A stretch of DNA of 64,000 bases, from contig CAWAFX010000002.1 of NCBI GenBank assembly GCA_963781495.1, positions 310,001 through 374,000 of the forward strand, given 5' to 3'. The notes under the pieces are model-generated. The model was given only the letters and a program-made list of their open reading frames with translations, was not told the origin of the DNA and made no database searches. This document shows, piece by piece, positions 38,111 to 46,623 of the stretch; the first letter of the stretch is position 1, and each line of letters begins with the position of its first letter. Position numbers and translations under genes: made by a program. Origin of the DNA: Mayfieldus sp963781495. GTDB taxonomy: Bacteria; Actinomycetota; Thermoleophilia; Solirubrobacterales; 70-9.

Positions 38111-39616
38111 CTAGCGCGCCAGGGCGCCGATCACCTCGCGCCACCAGTCCAGCTCCGGCTCGGTCGAGGCGCGGTCGAGGCGGCCGCGGGCCGCCGTCTG
38201 CAGGGCGCTCGCCGAGCCGACTGCCAGCACCGGGCCGGTGAAGGCGTAACGCCCGTCCTCGAGCTCGACCAGGGCGCCGGGCTGGTCGAGCCGGGTGCGC
38301 AGCTGCCGCACCACCTCCCTCCCCGCGACTCGGCGCGGGTAGGCGGGGTCGCCGTCGGAGTCACGCCAGGGACGCGTCATCGAAACAAGGGCGCTGCTGC
38401 GGGCCGGGCGCGGCGGTCGGGGGCGCTCGGCGAGGGCCGGCTCGGTCGACGTCGCCCCGAGCCGCTTCGCCAACGGCTCGAAGGAGGCGCCCTGGACCAG
38501 GGTCGAAAGCACCACCGCGAAGAAGACGATGTTGAAGAACTCGACACTGTGCGGAACGCCGTCGATGACCGGGAAGGTCGCCAGCACCACCGGCACCGCG
38601 CCGCGCAGGCCGGCCCAGCCGAGCACCACCCGCTCCGAGGCCGAGAAGCCGAAGAAGGGCGTCGAGATGAAGACGGCGGCCGGACGGGCGACGAAGGCGA
38701 GGACCAGCGCCAGCACCGTGCCCTTCAGCGCCACCTCGTCGAGCTGGGAGGGAAAGACGAGCAGGCCGAGGACGATGAACATCGTCACCTGCGCCACCCA
38801 GGCCAGGCCCTGGTGGAATATCCGCACCGTCGACTTGGCCGGGATCGTCGCCCCGCCGAGGATCAGGCCGGCGAGATAGACGGCGAAGAAACCCGAGCCG
38901 TGCAGCGACGCCGCGGCGCCGTAGGCCAGCGCCGCGATGCCGATCGTCCCCAGCGGGTAGATACCAGGGGTGCCGAGCCGGGCCCGGCGCAGCGCCTGAA
39001 CTCCGAGCCAGCCGACCGCGACCCCGAGCACCAGCCCGATCCCCAACTCGCGCAGTAACAGCAGCGACATGTCAAGCACGCCGTAGCCGGGGCGCTGGAT
39101 CCAGTCGATGAAGCCGATCACCAGCAGCACCGCGATCGGATCGTTGAAGCCGGCCTCGCCCTCCAGCGTTCGGGCGAGCCCATGGCGCAGCGTCGAGCCG
39201 CGCAGGACCGCGAAGATCGCTGCGCCGTCGGTGGCGGCGACGATCGAGCCGACCAGCAGCCCGTCGAGGGTCGAGAAGTCGAAAAGCAGCGCCGCCGCGA
39301 GCCCGGCGATCGCCGCGGTGACGATCGTCCCGACCAGCGCCAGGCTCAGCGAGGGGGCGAGCACCCGGCGAATCTCCCCCAAGCCGGCATCGAGGCCTCC
39401 CTCGAAGAGGATCAGCGCCAGGGCGACGGTGCCGATCGTCCGCGCCAGCTCGTAATCGTTGAAGTGCAGCCAGCCGGTCCCATCCGATCCGACCGCCATC
39501 CCAAGCCCGAGGAAGAGGACCAGGCCCGGCACCCGCAGCCGCCCGGCCGCCAGCGCCGCCGCGAGCCCGGCGACCAGCAGCGCCCCTGCGACGAGGATCA
39601 TCTGTGCATCGCTCAT
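38111..39616 (-). CDS. CPA1-family cation/proton antiporter with C-terminal regulatory domain
   Basis: 501 residues: about 12 membrane segments (GLVLFLGLGMAVGSDG, TVALALILFEGGLDAGL, GSIVAATDGAAIFAVLRG, GEAGFNDPIAVLLVIGFI). The ND of AGFNDP is the ion-binding pair of the CPA1 group. After about residue 400 comes a cytoplasmic tail (REVVRQLRTRLDQPGALVELEDG) like the TrkA-C-type domain of NhaP2/CvrA K+/H+ antiporters. It exports K+ or Na+ for protons and would serve pH or volume control beside the adjacent OpuC operon. The ribosome-binding site is unclear. Confidence 0.92.
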   Translation of the reverse strand: MSDAQMILVAGALLVAGLAAALAAGRLRVPGLVLFLGLGMAVGSDGTGWLHFNDYELARTIGTVALALILFEGGLDAGLGEIRRVLAPSLSLALVGTIVTAAIAGLAAALLFDFSTLDGLLVGSIVAATDGAAIFAVLRGSTLRHGLARTLEGEAGFNDPIAVLLVIGFIDWIQRPGYGVLDMSLLLLRELGIGLVLGVAVGWLGVQALRRARLGTPGIYPLGTIGIAALAYGAAASLHGSGFFAVYLAGLILGGATIPAKSTVRIFHQGLAWVAQVTMFIVLGLLVFPSQLDEVALKGTVLALVLAFVARPAAVFISTPFFGFSASERVVLGWAGLRGAVPVVLATFPVIDGVPHSVEFFNIVFFAVVLSTLVQGASFEPLAKRLGATSTEPALAERPRPPRPARSSALVSMTRPWRDSDGDPAYPRRVAGREVVRQLRTRLDQPGALVELEDGRYAFTGPVLAVGSASALQTAARGRLDRASTEPELDWWREVIGALAR

Positions 39617-39677
39617 TGCGGCGTAGCTTCTCGCAGGTTTCCTCCAAGCTTGTCGCCGGTGTACGATCGCGCCGCTC

Positions 39678-40877
39678 GTGGCGAATAACTCCGCTCCTAT
39701 GGTCGGGGGAACGGAGGGCGCGGCTGACGCCGCGGCCGTCCGCTACGAGCACGTGACCAAGAGCTACCCGGGTCAGTCCTCGCCGGCGGTTCAGGACCTC
39801 AGCCTCGAAGTGCCGGCCGGGGAAATCTGCGTCCTCGTCGGCCCCTCCGGCTGTGGCAAGACGACGGCGATGCGGATGGTCAACCGCATGGTCGAGATGA
39901 GCGAGGGCGACATCCTCGTCGGCGGCACTTCGGTTCGTGATCGCGACGCGGCGGAGCTGCGGCGCGATATCGGCTACGTGATCCAGGAGGGTGGCCTGTT
40001 CCCTCACCGCACGGTGGCCGCCAACATCGCCACCGTGCCGCAGCTGCTCGGCTGGGACCGGGAGCGGCGCCAGGCGAGAGGCCGCGAGCTGATGGAGCTC
40101 GTCGGCCTCGATCCCGAGTTCGCCGACCGCTATCCGGGCCAGCTGTCCGGAGGTCAGCAGCAGCGGGTCGGCGTGGCGCGGGCGCTCGCCGCGGACCCGC
40201 GGGTGATGCTGATGGACGAGCCGTTCGGGGCGATCGACCCGATCAGCCGCGAGAGACTTCAGAACGAGTTCCTGCGCCTGCAGCGCGAGATCCGCAAGAC
40301 GGTCCTCTTCGTCACCCACGACATCGACGAGGCGATCAAGATGGGCGACCGGGTCGCCGTCCTGAAGAAGGGCGGGCACCTGGCCCAGTACGCGACCCCG
40401 GCCGAGCTGCTGATGGCGCCGGCCGACGACTTCGTCGAGGACTTCGTCGGCGCCGACCGGGCGCTGAAGCGGCTGGCGCTGATGCGGGTCGCCGACATCG
40501 ATCTCTGGGAGGCGCCGCTCGCCTTCGTCGGCCAGGCGACCGTCGAGGTCCGCGCCAAGCTCGAAGGTGCCGAGGTTCCCCACGCGCTGCTGGTCGACTC
40601 CCAGCGCCGGCCTCTGGGCTGGCTCTCGGACCGTGACCTGGCGGGCGAGCTGGCACCCGAGCGGCCCGACAGCGCCGCCGAGCCGATCCTCGACCAGCAG
40701 GACGTGCTGCGCGACGCGCTGGCCGACCTTCTGCGCTCCGGCTCCCAGTACGCGCCGGTGGTCGACGGGCGCGGCGCGATCGCGGGGGTGCTCTCGGTCG
40801 AGATCATCGCCGAGTTCTTGCAGTCGCCCAAGGCGCTGACCGAGGAGCACGCGGCGGCGGAGCGTCCCCTTGACTAG
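39678..40877 (+). CDS. Glycine betaine/choline-type ABC ATPase with CBS domains (OpuCA/ProV type)
   Basis: 399 residues. VRYEHVTKSYPGQ, Walker A GPSGCGKTTAMRMVNRM, Q-loop GYVIQEGGLFPHRTVAANIA, signature LSGGQQQRVGVARAL, Walker B VMLMDEPFGAIDP and H-loop VTHDIDEAIKMGD identify the OpuCA/ProV subfamily. Residues from about 285 form a CBS pair (ALLVDSQRRPLGWLSDRDL, QYAPVVDGRGAIAGVLSVEII), which gates such importers by ionic strength or nucleotides. GTG start; TACGAT stands 10 nt upstream. It overlaps the permease gene by 8 nt. Confidence 0.95.
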   Translation: MANNSAPMVGGTEGAADAAAVRYEHVTKSYPGQSSPAVQDLSLEVPAGEICVLVGPSGCGKTTAMRMVNRMVEMSEGDILVGGTSVRDRDAAELRRDIGYVIQEGGLFPHRTVAANIATVPQLLGWDRERRQARGRELMELVGLDPEFADRYPGQLSGGQQQRVGVARALAADPRVMLMDEPFGAIDPISRERLQNEFLRLQREIRKTVLFVTHDIDEAIKMGDRVAVLKKGGHLAQYATPAELLMAPADDFVEDFVGADRALKRLALMRVADIDLWEAPLAFVGQATVEVRAKLEGAEVPHALLVDSQRRPLGWLSDRDLAGELAPERPDSAAEPILDQQDVLRDALADLLRSGSQYAPVVDGRGAIAGVLSVEIIAEFLQSPKALTEEHAAAERPLD

Positions 40878-41580
40878 CGCCCTCCCCCTCGCCCAGGTTG
40901 TGATCCACAACCGCACGGAGAAGACGTGCATCCAGGAGCCGAGCAACTTCTGCCCCGGCTGGGCGATCGATCATCTCAACCAGTGGGTGACTCCCACCCT
41001 CCAGCACCTGGTGCTGGTCGGAGTGCCGGTCATATTCGGCTTCGCGATCTCCTTCGGGATGGCCCTGCTGGCGCACCGGTGGCGCTGGCTGGTCGTGCCC
41101 TTCGTCAGCATCTCCGACGCGCTCTACACGATCCCCAGCCTCGCCTTCTTCGTCCTCCTGATCCCGCTCACCGGCCTCGGGCGCACCTCGGCGTTCATTG
41201 CCCTCACCTGCTACACGCTCGTCTTTCTCTTCCGCACCACCGACAGCGGGATCAACAGCGTGCCCGAGGAGGTCAAGGACGCCGGCCGCGGGATGGGGCT
41301 GACCGAGCGCCAATTGCTTTGGAGGGTGGAGCTGCCGTTGGCGGTGCCGACGATCGTCGCCGGGCTGCGGGTCGCGACGGTCTCCACGGTCGCAATCGCC
41401 TCGCTCGCCGTCTTCATCGACGCAGGCGGGCTCGGGACAAAGGTCTACCCGGACATCTCGTTCCTGACCCAGGACATAACCACCGGTGTGATCCTGCTCC
41501 TGCTCGCCTTCGCCCTCGACACGACCCTCGTCATTGCGGGCCGCCTGGCGACTCCGTGGATCAAGGCGGCCCGGCAGTGA
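40870..41580 (+). CDS. Compatible-solute ABC permease (OpuCB/D type), first copy
   Basis: 236 residues with five to six membrane segments and the EAA-type loop EEVKDAGRGMGLTERQLLWRVELPLAVPTI. SISDALYTIPSLAFFVLLIPLTGLG is the OpuCB/D signature. Before the first helix is a 40-residue polar stretch with two Cys (KTCIQEPSNFCPGW), unusual for this family and possibly extracytoplasmic. TTG start inside the end of the ATPase gene. A second permease follows, so the channel is a heterodimer. Confidence 0.93.
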   Translation: MTSALPLAQVVIHNRTEKTCIQEPSNFCPGWAIDHLNQWVTPTLQHLVLVGVPVIFGFAISFGMALLAHRWRWLVVPFVSISDALYTIPSLAFFVLLIPLTGLGRTSAFIALTCYTLVFLFRTTDSGINSVPEEVKDAGRGMGLTERQLLWRVELPLAVPTIVAGLRVATVSTVAIASLAVFIDAGGLGTKVYPDISFLTQDITTGVILLLLAFALDTTLVIAGRLATPWIKAARQ

Positions 41581-42305
41581 TGATCGATCCCTTGCCCGCC
41601 CTCGCCTTCCTCGGCCAGTTCGGAGACGCGGTTCACTTCATCATCCATGGCCAGGAGGCCCAGACCGGCGGCGTTCAGGTCGGTGGAATCAGCAACATCG
41701 TCGATCTCGCCCTGACCCAGTTGAAGCTGACGGGGCTGGCGATGGTCTTCGCCTTCCTCGTCGCATTTCCGGCCGGGGTCCTGCTCGGCCACTACGGGCG
41801 CGGTGAGCTGATCGCCGTCGGGACCGGCAACGTCGGCCGCGCCCTGCCGGAGCTGGTCGTGATCGCGGTGATGGCGGCGGCGATCGGGGTCGGGGCGACG
41901 AACGTCACGATCGCGCTCGCGATCCTCGCGGTGCCGCCGATGCTGGTCGGCAATTACACCGCTGTCCGCAACGTCGACCGCGGCACCGTCGACGCCGCGC
42001 AAGGGCTGGGGATGACTGCGCTGGAGCAGGTCTGGAAGGTCGAGCTGCCGTTGGGGATTCCGGCGATCATGGCCGGGATCCGGATCTCCTTCGTCACCGT
42101 CTGGGCGACGGCGACGATCGCGCCCCTTGCCGGCGTCCTGACCCTCGGCGACCTGATCATCTCGCGCGGCGCCAACGGCACTACCGGGCTGATCGCAGGA
42201 GGACTCGTGGTTGCGTCGCTGGCGCTGGTGGGGGAGGGTCTGCTCGCGGTCGCACAACGGCTGCTGACCCCAAGGGGCGTACGAATCGCCACCCAGCGGG
42301 CCTGA
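41580..42305 (+). CDS. Compatible-solute ABC permease (OpuCB/D type), second copy
   Basis: 241 residues; five to six membrane segments, coupling loop GTVDAAQGLGMTALEQVWKVELPLGIPAI, and TGNVGRALPELVVIAVMAAAIG replacing the usual TIPSLA segment. The ATG overlaps the first permease stop (TGATG). An N-terminal amphipathic stretch (FGDAVHFIIHGQEAQTGG) precedes the first helix. Together with the first permease, the CBS ATPase and the lipoprotein receptor it completes a quaternary-ammonium importer for osmoprotection or carbon/nitrogen supply. Confidence 0.92.
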   Translation: MIDPLPALAFLGQFGDAVHFIIHGQEAQTGGVQVGGISNIVDLALTQLKLTGLAMVFAFLVAFPAGVLLGHYGRGELIAVGTGNVGRALPELVVIAVMAAAIGVGATNVTIALAILAVPPMLVGNYTAVRNVDRGTVDAAQGLGMTALEQVWKVELPLGIPAIMAGIRISFVTVWATATIAPLAGVLTLGDLIISRGANGTTGLIAGGLVVASLALVGEGLLAVAQRLLTPRGVRIATQRA

Positions 42306-42345
42306 GACTTCGACCCATGAACCCCGAAGAAGGAGGAATCTCGTC

Positions 42346-43344
42346 ATGAGGATCACTCGCAGCAGGTATGGCCTGCGAGCTTTGATCGCAACCCTGCTGA
42401 CCCTGGCGCTGTGCCTCGGCATCGCGGCCTGCGGGAGCAGCAACGACAACAGCAGTAGCAGTACCACCGCCAGTGGTGGAGGAGGCAAGCAGATCGCCTC
42501 CAACCCGAAGAACGGGAAGGTGACGCTGACGATCGGCTCGAAGAACTTCACCGAGCAGATCGTCCTCGGCGAGATCTACTCCCAGGCCCTCGAGGCCGCG
42601 GGCTACAAGGTCGACAAGAAGCTCGACCTCGGCTCGGAGACGGTGGCGCTGCAGGCTCTGAAGAGCGGCCAGATCTCGGGCTACCCGGAGTACGCAAGCA
42701 CGGCGCTGACGTCGTTCTTCGGCAAGCAGCCAGAACAGGTCCCCAGCGACCCGCAGCAGGCGTACAACGATGCCAACGCCGAGTTCCAGAAGGAGGGGCT
42801 GACCGCATTCCCGCCGACGCCCTTCGCGAGCGCGAACGCGGTCGGGACGCTGAAGTCGACGGCCCAGAAGCTGGGTCTGAAGGACATCTCCGACCTCAAG
42901 GGCAAGTCGCAGAACCTGACCCTCTACGGCTCACCCGAGTGCCGGCAGCGGATCGACTGCCTGCTCGGCCTGCAGCAGAACTACGGGCTGCAGTTCAAGA
43001 AGTTCACCCCGGTCGACATCGGGCTGCGTTACACGGTGCTCGACAAGGGGCAGGCCGATCTCTCGATCCTGTTCACGACCGACGCACAGCTTGCCGCCGA
43101 CAAGGACAAGTACGTGATCCTCAACGACGACAAGCACGTCTTCCCGGCCGGCAACGTCATCTTCGTCACCGATCAGAAGGTGGCCCAGAAGGCGGGACCC
43201 GACTACCAGAAGACGATTACCCAGGTCCAGAGCGGCCTCACCACCAAGGTGATGCAGGAGCTCGACGCCCGGGTCGACATCGACCACCAGCAGGCGTCCG
43301 ATGTCGCCCACCAGTACCTGACCGAGGCCGGATACATCGGCTAG
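42346..43344 (+). CDS. Glycine betaine/choline-type substrate-binding lipoprotein (OpuCC/ProX type)
   Basis: 332 residues. Lipoprotein signal ending GIAAC; then a Ser/Asn/Thr/Gly linker and the OpuAC fold: LTIGSKNFTEQIVLGEIYSQALEAAGY, GYPEYASTALTSFFG, SPECRQRIDCLLGL, GQADLSILFTTDAQL, HVFPAGNVIFVTD. Two Cys in the middle (ECRQRIDC) may form a disulfide. GAAGGAGGAA lies 7-8 nt before the ATG, and the gene begins 40 nt after the second permease, ended by a long terminator at 43353-43404. The exact ligand cannot be read from sequence. Confidence 0.93.
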   Translation: MRITRSRYGLRALIATLLTLALCLGIAACGSSNDNSSSSTTASGGGGKQIASNPKNGKVTLTIGSKNFTEQIVLGEIYSQALEAAGYKVDKKLDLGSETVALQALKSGQISGYPEYASTALTSFFGKQPEQVPSDPQQAYNDANAEFQKEGLTAFPPTPFASANAVGTLKSTAQKLGLKDISDLKGKSQNLTLYGSPECRQRIDCLLGLQQNYGLQFKKFTPVDIGLRYTVLDKGQADLSILFTTDAQLAADKDKYVILNDDKHVFPAGNVIFVTDQKVAQKAGPDYQKTITQVQSGLTTKVMQELDARVDIDHQQASDVAHQYLTEAGYIG

Positions 43345-43352
43345 CCGGTAGC

Positions 43353-43404
43353 GAAAGCCACACCCCCGGCCGGGTCCGTTTGGGCCTGGCCGGGGGGTGG
43401 TTTC
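43353..43404 (+). terminator. Terminator after the OpuC-type operon
   Basis: GAAAGCCACACCCCCGGCC (43353-43371) pairs with GGCCGGGGGGTGGTTTC (43388-43404) with one or two mismatches, closing a 16-nt loop, 9 nt after the last stop codon. Confidence 0.75.
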
Positions 43405-43436
43405 ACTTCCCCCTAATCCGGGTAGGAATTAGGGGC

Positions 43437-43578
43437 GTGTCGGAGGGACCCGATGCCAGAACTGCCGGTTGCCCCGCCGGGAAGCTGGGTTGTCTCCCCC
43501 CGTGCCCGGCGCCCGGCGGGGCGTCCGGCAGTAACTCTCTTCGTCCCTCGCGCCTGCGCCTACGGCGCCAGGCGCAGG
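43437..43578 (+). ncRNA. Candidate structured small RNA with C6 apical loop
   Basis: A nested rod: GAGGGAC/GTCCCTC (43443-43449 with 43543-43549), ACTGCCGG/CCGGCAGT (43461-43468 with 43525-43532), CCCCGCCGGG/CCCGGCGGGG (43472-43481 with 43512-43521) and GCTGGG/CCCGGC (43484-43489 with 43505-43510), all perfect but one G-U. The 15-nt apical loop contains CCCCCC. TTTCAC (43401) and TAGGAA (43423) 16 nt apart could be its promoter; a second hairpin (43550-43575) could end it. The C-run recalls actinobacterial 6C RNA, but that RNA has two C-loops, so this is at best a relative. Strand is inferred from the promoter-like elements. Confidence 0.5.
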
Positions 43579-43781
43579 AGTCCGGCCAGGATCTGCGGAT
43601 CGAGCTCTGAATCGTGGTCCCAGGCCTCGTCCTCCCAGCGAGAGACGAGCAGTGGATAGCGCAGCTGGGTTTCGTCGATGCCCCCGTAGAGGCTGGCCAG
43701 CTCGCCTTCGCGTAGGGCCCGGGACGCATCGCCGCCGCCCTCGCCCGGCTGAGCCTGGTTGCGTCGCGCTGCTGATTCCAA
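43560..43781 (-). CDS. 73-residue hypothetical protein
   Basis: TTG at 43781 preceded by GAGAGGAGG 5 nt upstream, a strong ribosome-binding site that decides the start. The protein (MESAARRNQAQPGEGGGDAS.., then LREGELASLYGGIDETQLRYPLLVSRWEDEAW and a DPQILAGLLRL end) is acidic and probably helical, with no known domain. Its 3' end overlaps the terminator-like hairpin of the candidate RNA on the other strand. Short, but codon bias and the start signal favour a real gene. Confidence 0.65.
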   Translation of the reverse strand: MESAARRNQAQPGEGGGDASRALREGELASLYGGIDETQLRYPLLVSRWEDEAWDHDSELDPQILAGLLRLAP

Positions 43782-43884
43782 TCCGGCCTCCTCTCGGCCA
43801 CAGGCGTACAGGAAGGGCGAGGCTAGGCGGCCGACCTGAGGCGGCGGTGAGGATTCGGTGACCCGCAGCTAAAGATCGCGTTGG

Positions 43885-45177
43885 TCAGGCGGCCAGCAAC
43901 TCCTGCTCGTCGGTCAGCGGCTCGCCCTCCCGGCGAGGCCCAGGCACGGCGTGCCTGCGGCCGGGATGCTCGCGCTCGACCCGCGCCAAGGCCGTGTGGG
44001 CCGCCCAGGCGGCGCAGAGCCCGGAGACCCCGGCCATCACCAGGGCGACGCGGGGGTCGAAGGCCTGCGAGAGCCAGCCGGCGATCGGACCGCCGATCGG
44101 CGTCGAACCGAGAAAGACGATCGAGTAAAGGGCCATCACCCGGCCCCGCATTTCGGGCTCGACCTCGATCTGCAGGTAAGAATTGATGCTGGCGGCGAAG
44201 GTCACGGTGGCGGCACCGAGCAGTGCCAGTACCGGCAGCTCCAGCGCCAGAGTCGGGGCCGCAGCGGCGAGCAGCGAGCAGACGCCGAAGGCAAGCGCCG
44301 AGGCGGCGATCAGCCTGGCGTCGGTGCGGTTGCGGGCACCGGTGGCAAGGGCGCCCCCGACCGAGCCGACCGCCATCGAGGAGAGCAGCGCCGCGTAGGC
44401 GCCGGGGCCGCCCCCGAAGCTGAACCTGGCCAGCAGCGGCAGCACGGTCTGGAAGTTGTAGCCCAGGGTCCCGACCAGGGCCATCAGCGCCAGGGGCACG
44501 GCAAGTCGGGGAGTGGCGGCGACATGGCGCAGGGCGGCGCGCACGGCGCCAGGGCGCCGGTCGGCCTCGGGTGCGGCGCGGAGCAGCTCCGGCTGCATCC
44601 GCCAGAGCGCGATGATCATCACCCCGAAGGTGGCGGCGTTGATCGCGAAGCAGGGCTCGACGCCGACGGTCGCGATCAGAATCCCGGCCAGGCCCGGCCC
44701 GACGATCCGGGCCGAGTGGACGAGGACGCTGTTGAGGCTGACGGCGTTGACGACGCGGCGCGAGCCGACCATCTCGATAACGAAGCTCTGGCGGGTCGGG
44801 TTGTCGACCGAGTTGACCGTGCCGCGAACGAAGACCAGCGCGTAGACGACCAGCGGCGTCACGGCGCCGCTGGTGGTGATCACGAACAGCGCCAGCGCCG
44901 GCAGTGCCATCAGGGCCTGGGTGACGATCAGCAGTCGCCGTTTCGGAATCCGGTCGGCCAGCAGCCCGCCCCAGGCGCTGAAGAGGAGGATCGGCAGGAA
45001 CTGCAGCGCCGTCGTCAGCCCGACCGCGACGCCGCTGCCGGTCAGCGAGAGGATCAGCCACAGCTCGGCGACCGTCTGCATCCAGTTGCCGGACAGCGAG
45101 ACGATCTGCCCGACGAAGTAGCGGCGGTAGTTGGGAATCTGGAGGGAGTCGAAGGAACGGCGAAGGGCGGCGGTCAC
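43885..45177 (-). CDS. MFS exporter (EntS-like, MFS_3)
   Basis: 430 residues, 12 membrane helices. IPNYRRYFVGQIVSLSGNWMQTVAELWLIL at the start and LLADRIPKRRLLI (the A-motif loop between helices 2 and 3), then NSVDNPTRQSFVIEMVG, identify the EntS/MFS_3 drug and siderophore exporters. It starts with GTG overlapping the stop of a MarR gene (GTGA), so the two are one transcript. An ABC exporter lies divergent on the other side of the MarR gene; all three could be induced by the same toxic compound (inference). Confidence 0.9.
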   Translation of the reverse strand: MTAALRRSFDSLQIPNYRRYFVGQIVSLSGNWMQTVAELWLILSLTGSGVAVGLTTALQFLPILLFSAWGGLLADRIPKRRLLIVTQALMALPALALFVITTSGAVTPLVVYALVFVRGTVNSVDNPTRQSFVIEMVGSRRVVNAVSLNSVLVHSARIVGPGLAGILIATVGVEPCFAINAATFGVMIIALWRMQPELLRAAPEADRRPGAVRAALRHVAATPRLAVPLALMALVGTLGYNFQTVLPLLARFSFGGGPGAYAALLSSMAVGSVGGALATGARNRTDARLIAASALAFGVCSLLAAAAPTLALELPVLALLGAATVTFAASINSYLQIEVEPEMRGRVMALYSIVFLGSTPIGGPIAGWLSQAFDPRVALVMAGVSGLCAAWAAHTALARVEREHPGRRHAVPGPRREGEPLTDEQELLAA

Positions 45178-45644
45178 GCACTGCCCTCCGGCCGGCGGTC
45201 ACCCTCGAGCAGCAGCTCGAGTATCTCGGCTGCGCGCTCGAGGCTGGCGACGTCGACGGCGTCGAGGCCGCGCATGCGACGCGCCAGGTAGGCGTTCTTG
45301 CGGCTGCGCAGCCGGCGCAGGCGCTCACGGCCCTCGGCGGTGATGCTGATCAGGGCGCTGCGCCCGTCATTGGGGTCGGGCGTGCGTTCGACCAGGCCTT
45401 CCCCCTCGAGCCCCCGCAGAATGCGGGTTGCGGTCGGCCGTTTGACGCTCTCGATCTCGGCCAGCTCACTGGGCGTGAGCGGACCGTGCAGCTCAGCGGT
45501 AACCAGTGCCGAGGCCCGCGAAGGGCGCAGCTCCGTCCCGGCCTCCTGGCGCATGCGCCGCGCCGCGCGGTTGATCACCAGCCGCAGGTGGGCGGCGGTC
45601 TCCTCGAGGGTCTGGGGATCTGCATTTTGGTCGAAGGTAGTCAT
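45174..45644 (-). CDS. MarR-family regulator of exporters
   Basis: 156 residues; winged helix at about 35-110 (RPSRASALVTAELHGPLTPSELAEIESVKRPTATRIL, GLEGEGLVERTPDPNDGRSALISIT with the wing D-x-R). The ATG at 45644 is preferred; an in-frame ATG eight codons earlier lies inside the operator. It is cotranscribed with an MFS exporter and divergent from an ABC exporter, a standard layout for a ligand-relieved repressor. The operator candidate is the palindrome at 45656-45667. Confidence 0.92.
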   Translation of the reverse strand: MTTFDQNADPQTLEETAAHLRLVINRAARRMRQEAGTELRPSRASALVTAELHGPLTPSELAEIESVKRPTATRILRGLEGEGLVERTPDPNDGRSALISITAEGRERLRRLRSRKNAYLARRMRGLDAVDVASLERAAEILELLLEGDRRPEGSA

Positions 45645-45655
45645 ATAGTTATCAT

Positions 45656-45691
45656 TGCTAATTAGCATAGCAAACCGATATTCGGTAGCGT
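45656..45691. promoter_or_regulatory. MarR operator and divergent promoter
   Basis: A perfect 12-bp palindrome TGCTAATTAGCA (45656-45667) overlaps the expected -35 of the ABC gene (TTAGCA), whose -10 is TAGCGT (45686-45691), 8 nt before its GTG. In the other direction TATGCT (45669-45664) could be the -10 for the MarR gene. One bound repressor would block both. Confidence 0.6.
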
Positions 45692-45699
45692 GGCCCCCA

Positions 45700-46623
45700 G
45701 TGCCTGGACAAGCCGCGATCAGCGTCCGCGACCTGCACAAGAGCTACGGCCCGCACGAGGCCGTGGGCGGCATCGACTTCGAAGTCTCAAGCGGCGAGGT
45801 ATTCGGGTTCCTGGGGCCGAACGGGGCCGGCAAGACGACGACAATCGAGATCCTCGAGGGCTACCGACAGCGCAGCTCCGGCGAGGTCTCGGTGCTCGGG
45901 GGTGACCCCGCCCACCCAACCCGCGAGTGGAGGGACCGGATCGGGCTGGTGCTGCAGGAGTCCGAGTTCGAGCCCCTGCTGACCGTGCGCGAGACCCTGA
46001 CCCTGTTCGCCAGCTTCTACTCCGACCCGCGTCCGGTGAACGAGGCGATCGAGCTCGTCGGGCTTGCCGCCAAGGCCGACGCCCGCATCGGCTCGCTCTC
46101 CGGCGGCCAGAAGCGCCGCGCCGACGTCGCCGTCGGCCTGATCGGAGACCCCGAGCTGGTCTTCCTCGACGAGCCGACCACCGGCTTCGACCCCACCGCC
46201 CGGCGCGACGCCTGGAACATGATCGAGGGGCTGAAGGAGCTCGGCACCACGGTCTTTCTCACCACCCACTACATGGACGAGGCACAGCATCTCGCCGACC
46301 GGGTGGCGATCCTGCGCGACGGGGAGATCGTCGCCCAGGGGCCGACCGAGGAGCTCGGCGCCAGCCTCGGCCGCAGCAGCGTGGTGCGCTTCCGCCTCCC
46401 GGGCGGGATCTCGGTCGAGGAGGTTCGCTCCGCGGTCGAGTCCGAGGTCTCGCTCTCGGGCAACGAGGCCAGCTTCGAGGCTGACCATCCGCAGCGCGAT
46501 CTGTACAAGCTGCTCGGGCTCGCCGAGCAGCGCGGAATCGAGCTCGAGGCGCTGGAGGTCCGCGAGCCGAGCCTCGAGGACATATTCCTCGCGCTGACTA
46601 GCGACGGGACGACGAACGAATGA
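45700..46623 (+). CDS. ABC-2 exporter ATPase (DrrA/CcmA type)
   Basis: 307 residues: ISVRDLHKSYGPHEAVGGIDFEV, Walker A GPNGAGKTTTIEILEGY, Q-loop VLQESEFEPLLT, signature LSGGQKRRADVAVGL, Walker B LVFLDEPTTGFDP and H-loop TTHYMDEAQHLAD, then a C-terminal domain ending LEDIFLALTSD as in the drug-exporter group. GTG start at 45700 fits a leaderless promoter. It shares ATGA with the permease gene. Likely role: export of a drug, lipid or peptide with the neighbouring permease. Confidence 0.94.
   Translation: MPGQAAISVRDLHKSYGPHEAVGGIDFEVSSGEVFGFLGPNGAGKTTTIEILEGYRQRSSGEVSVLGGDPAHPTREWRDRIGLVLQESEFEPLLTVRETLTLFASFYSDPRPVNEAIELVGLAAKADARIGSLSGGQKRRADVAVGLIGDPELVFLDEPTTGFDPTARRDAWNMIEGLKELGTTVFLTTHYMDEAQHLADRVAILRDGEIVAQGPTEELGASLGRSSVVRFRLPGGISVEEVRSAVESEVSLSGNEASFEADHPQRDLYKLLGLAEQRGIELEALEVREPSLEDIFLALTSDGTTNE

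Noticed and set aside
43437..43578. SRP (4.5S) RNA or a known riboswitch as the identity of the folded RNA
   Set aside because: The conserved SRP loop (GGAAGCAGCC-type) is absent and no known riboswitch core was recognised; kept as an unassigned structured RNA.
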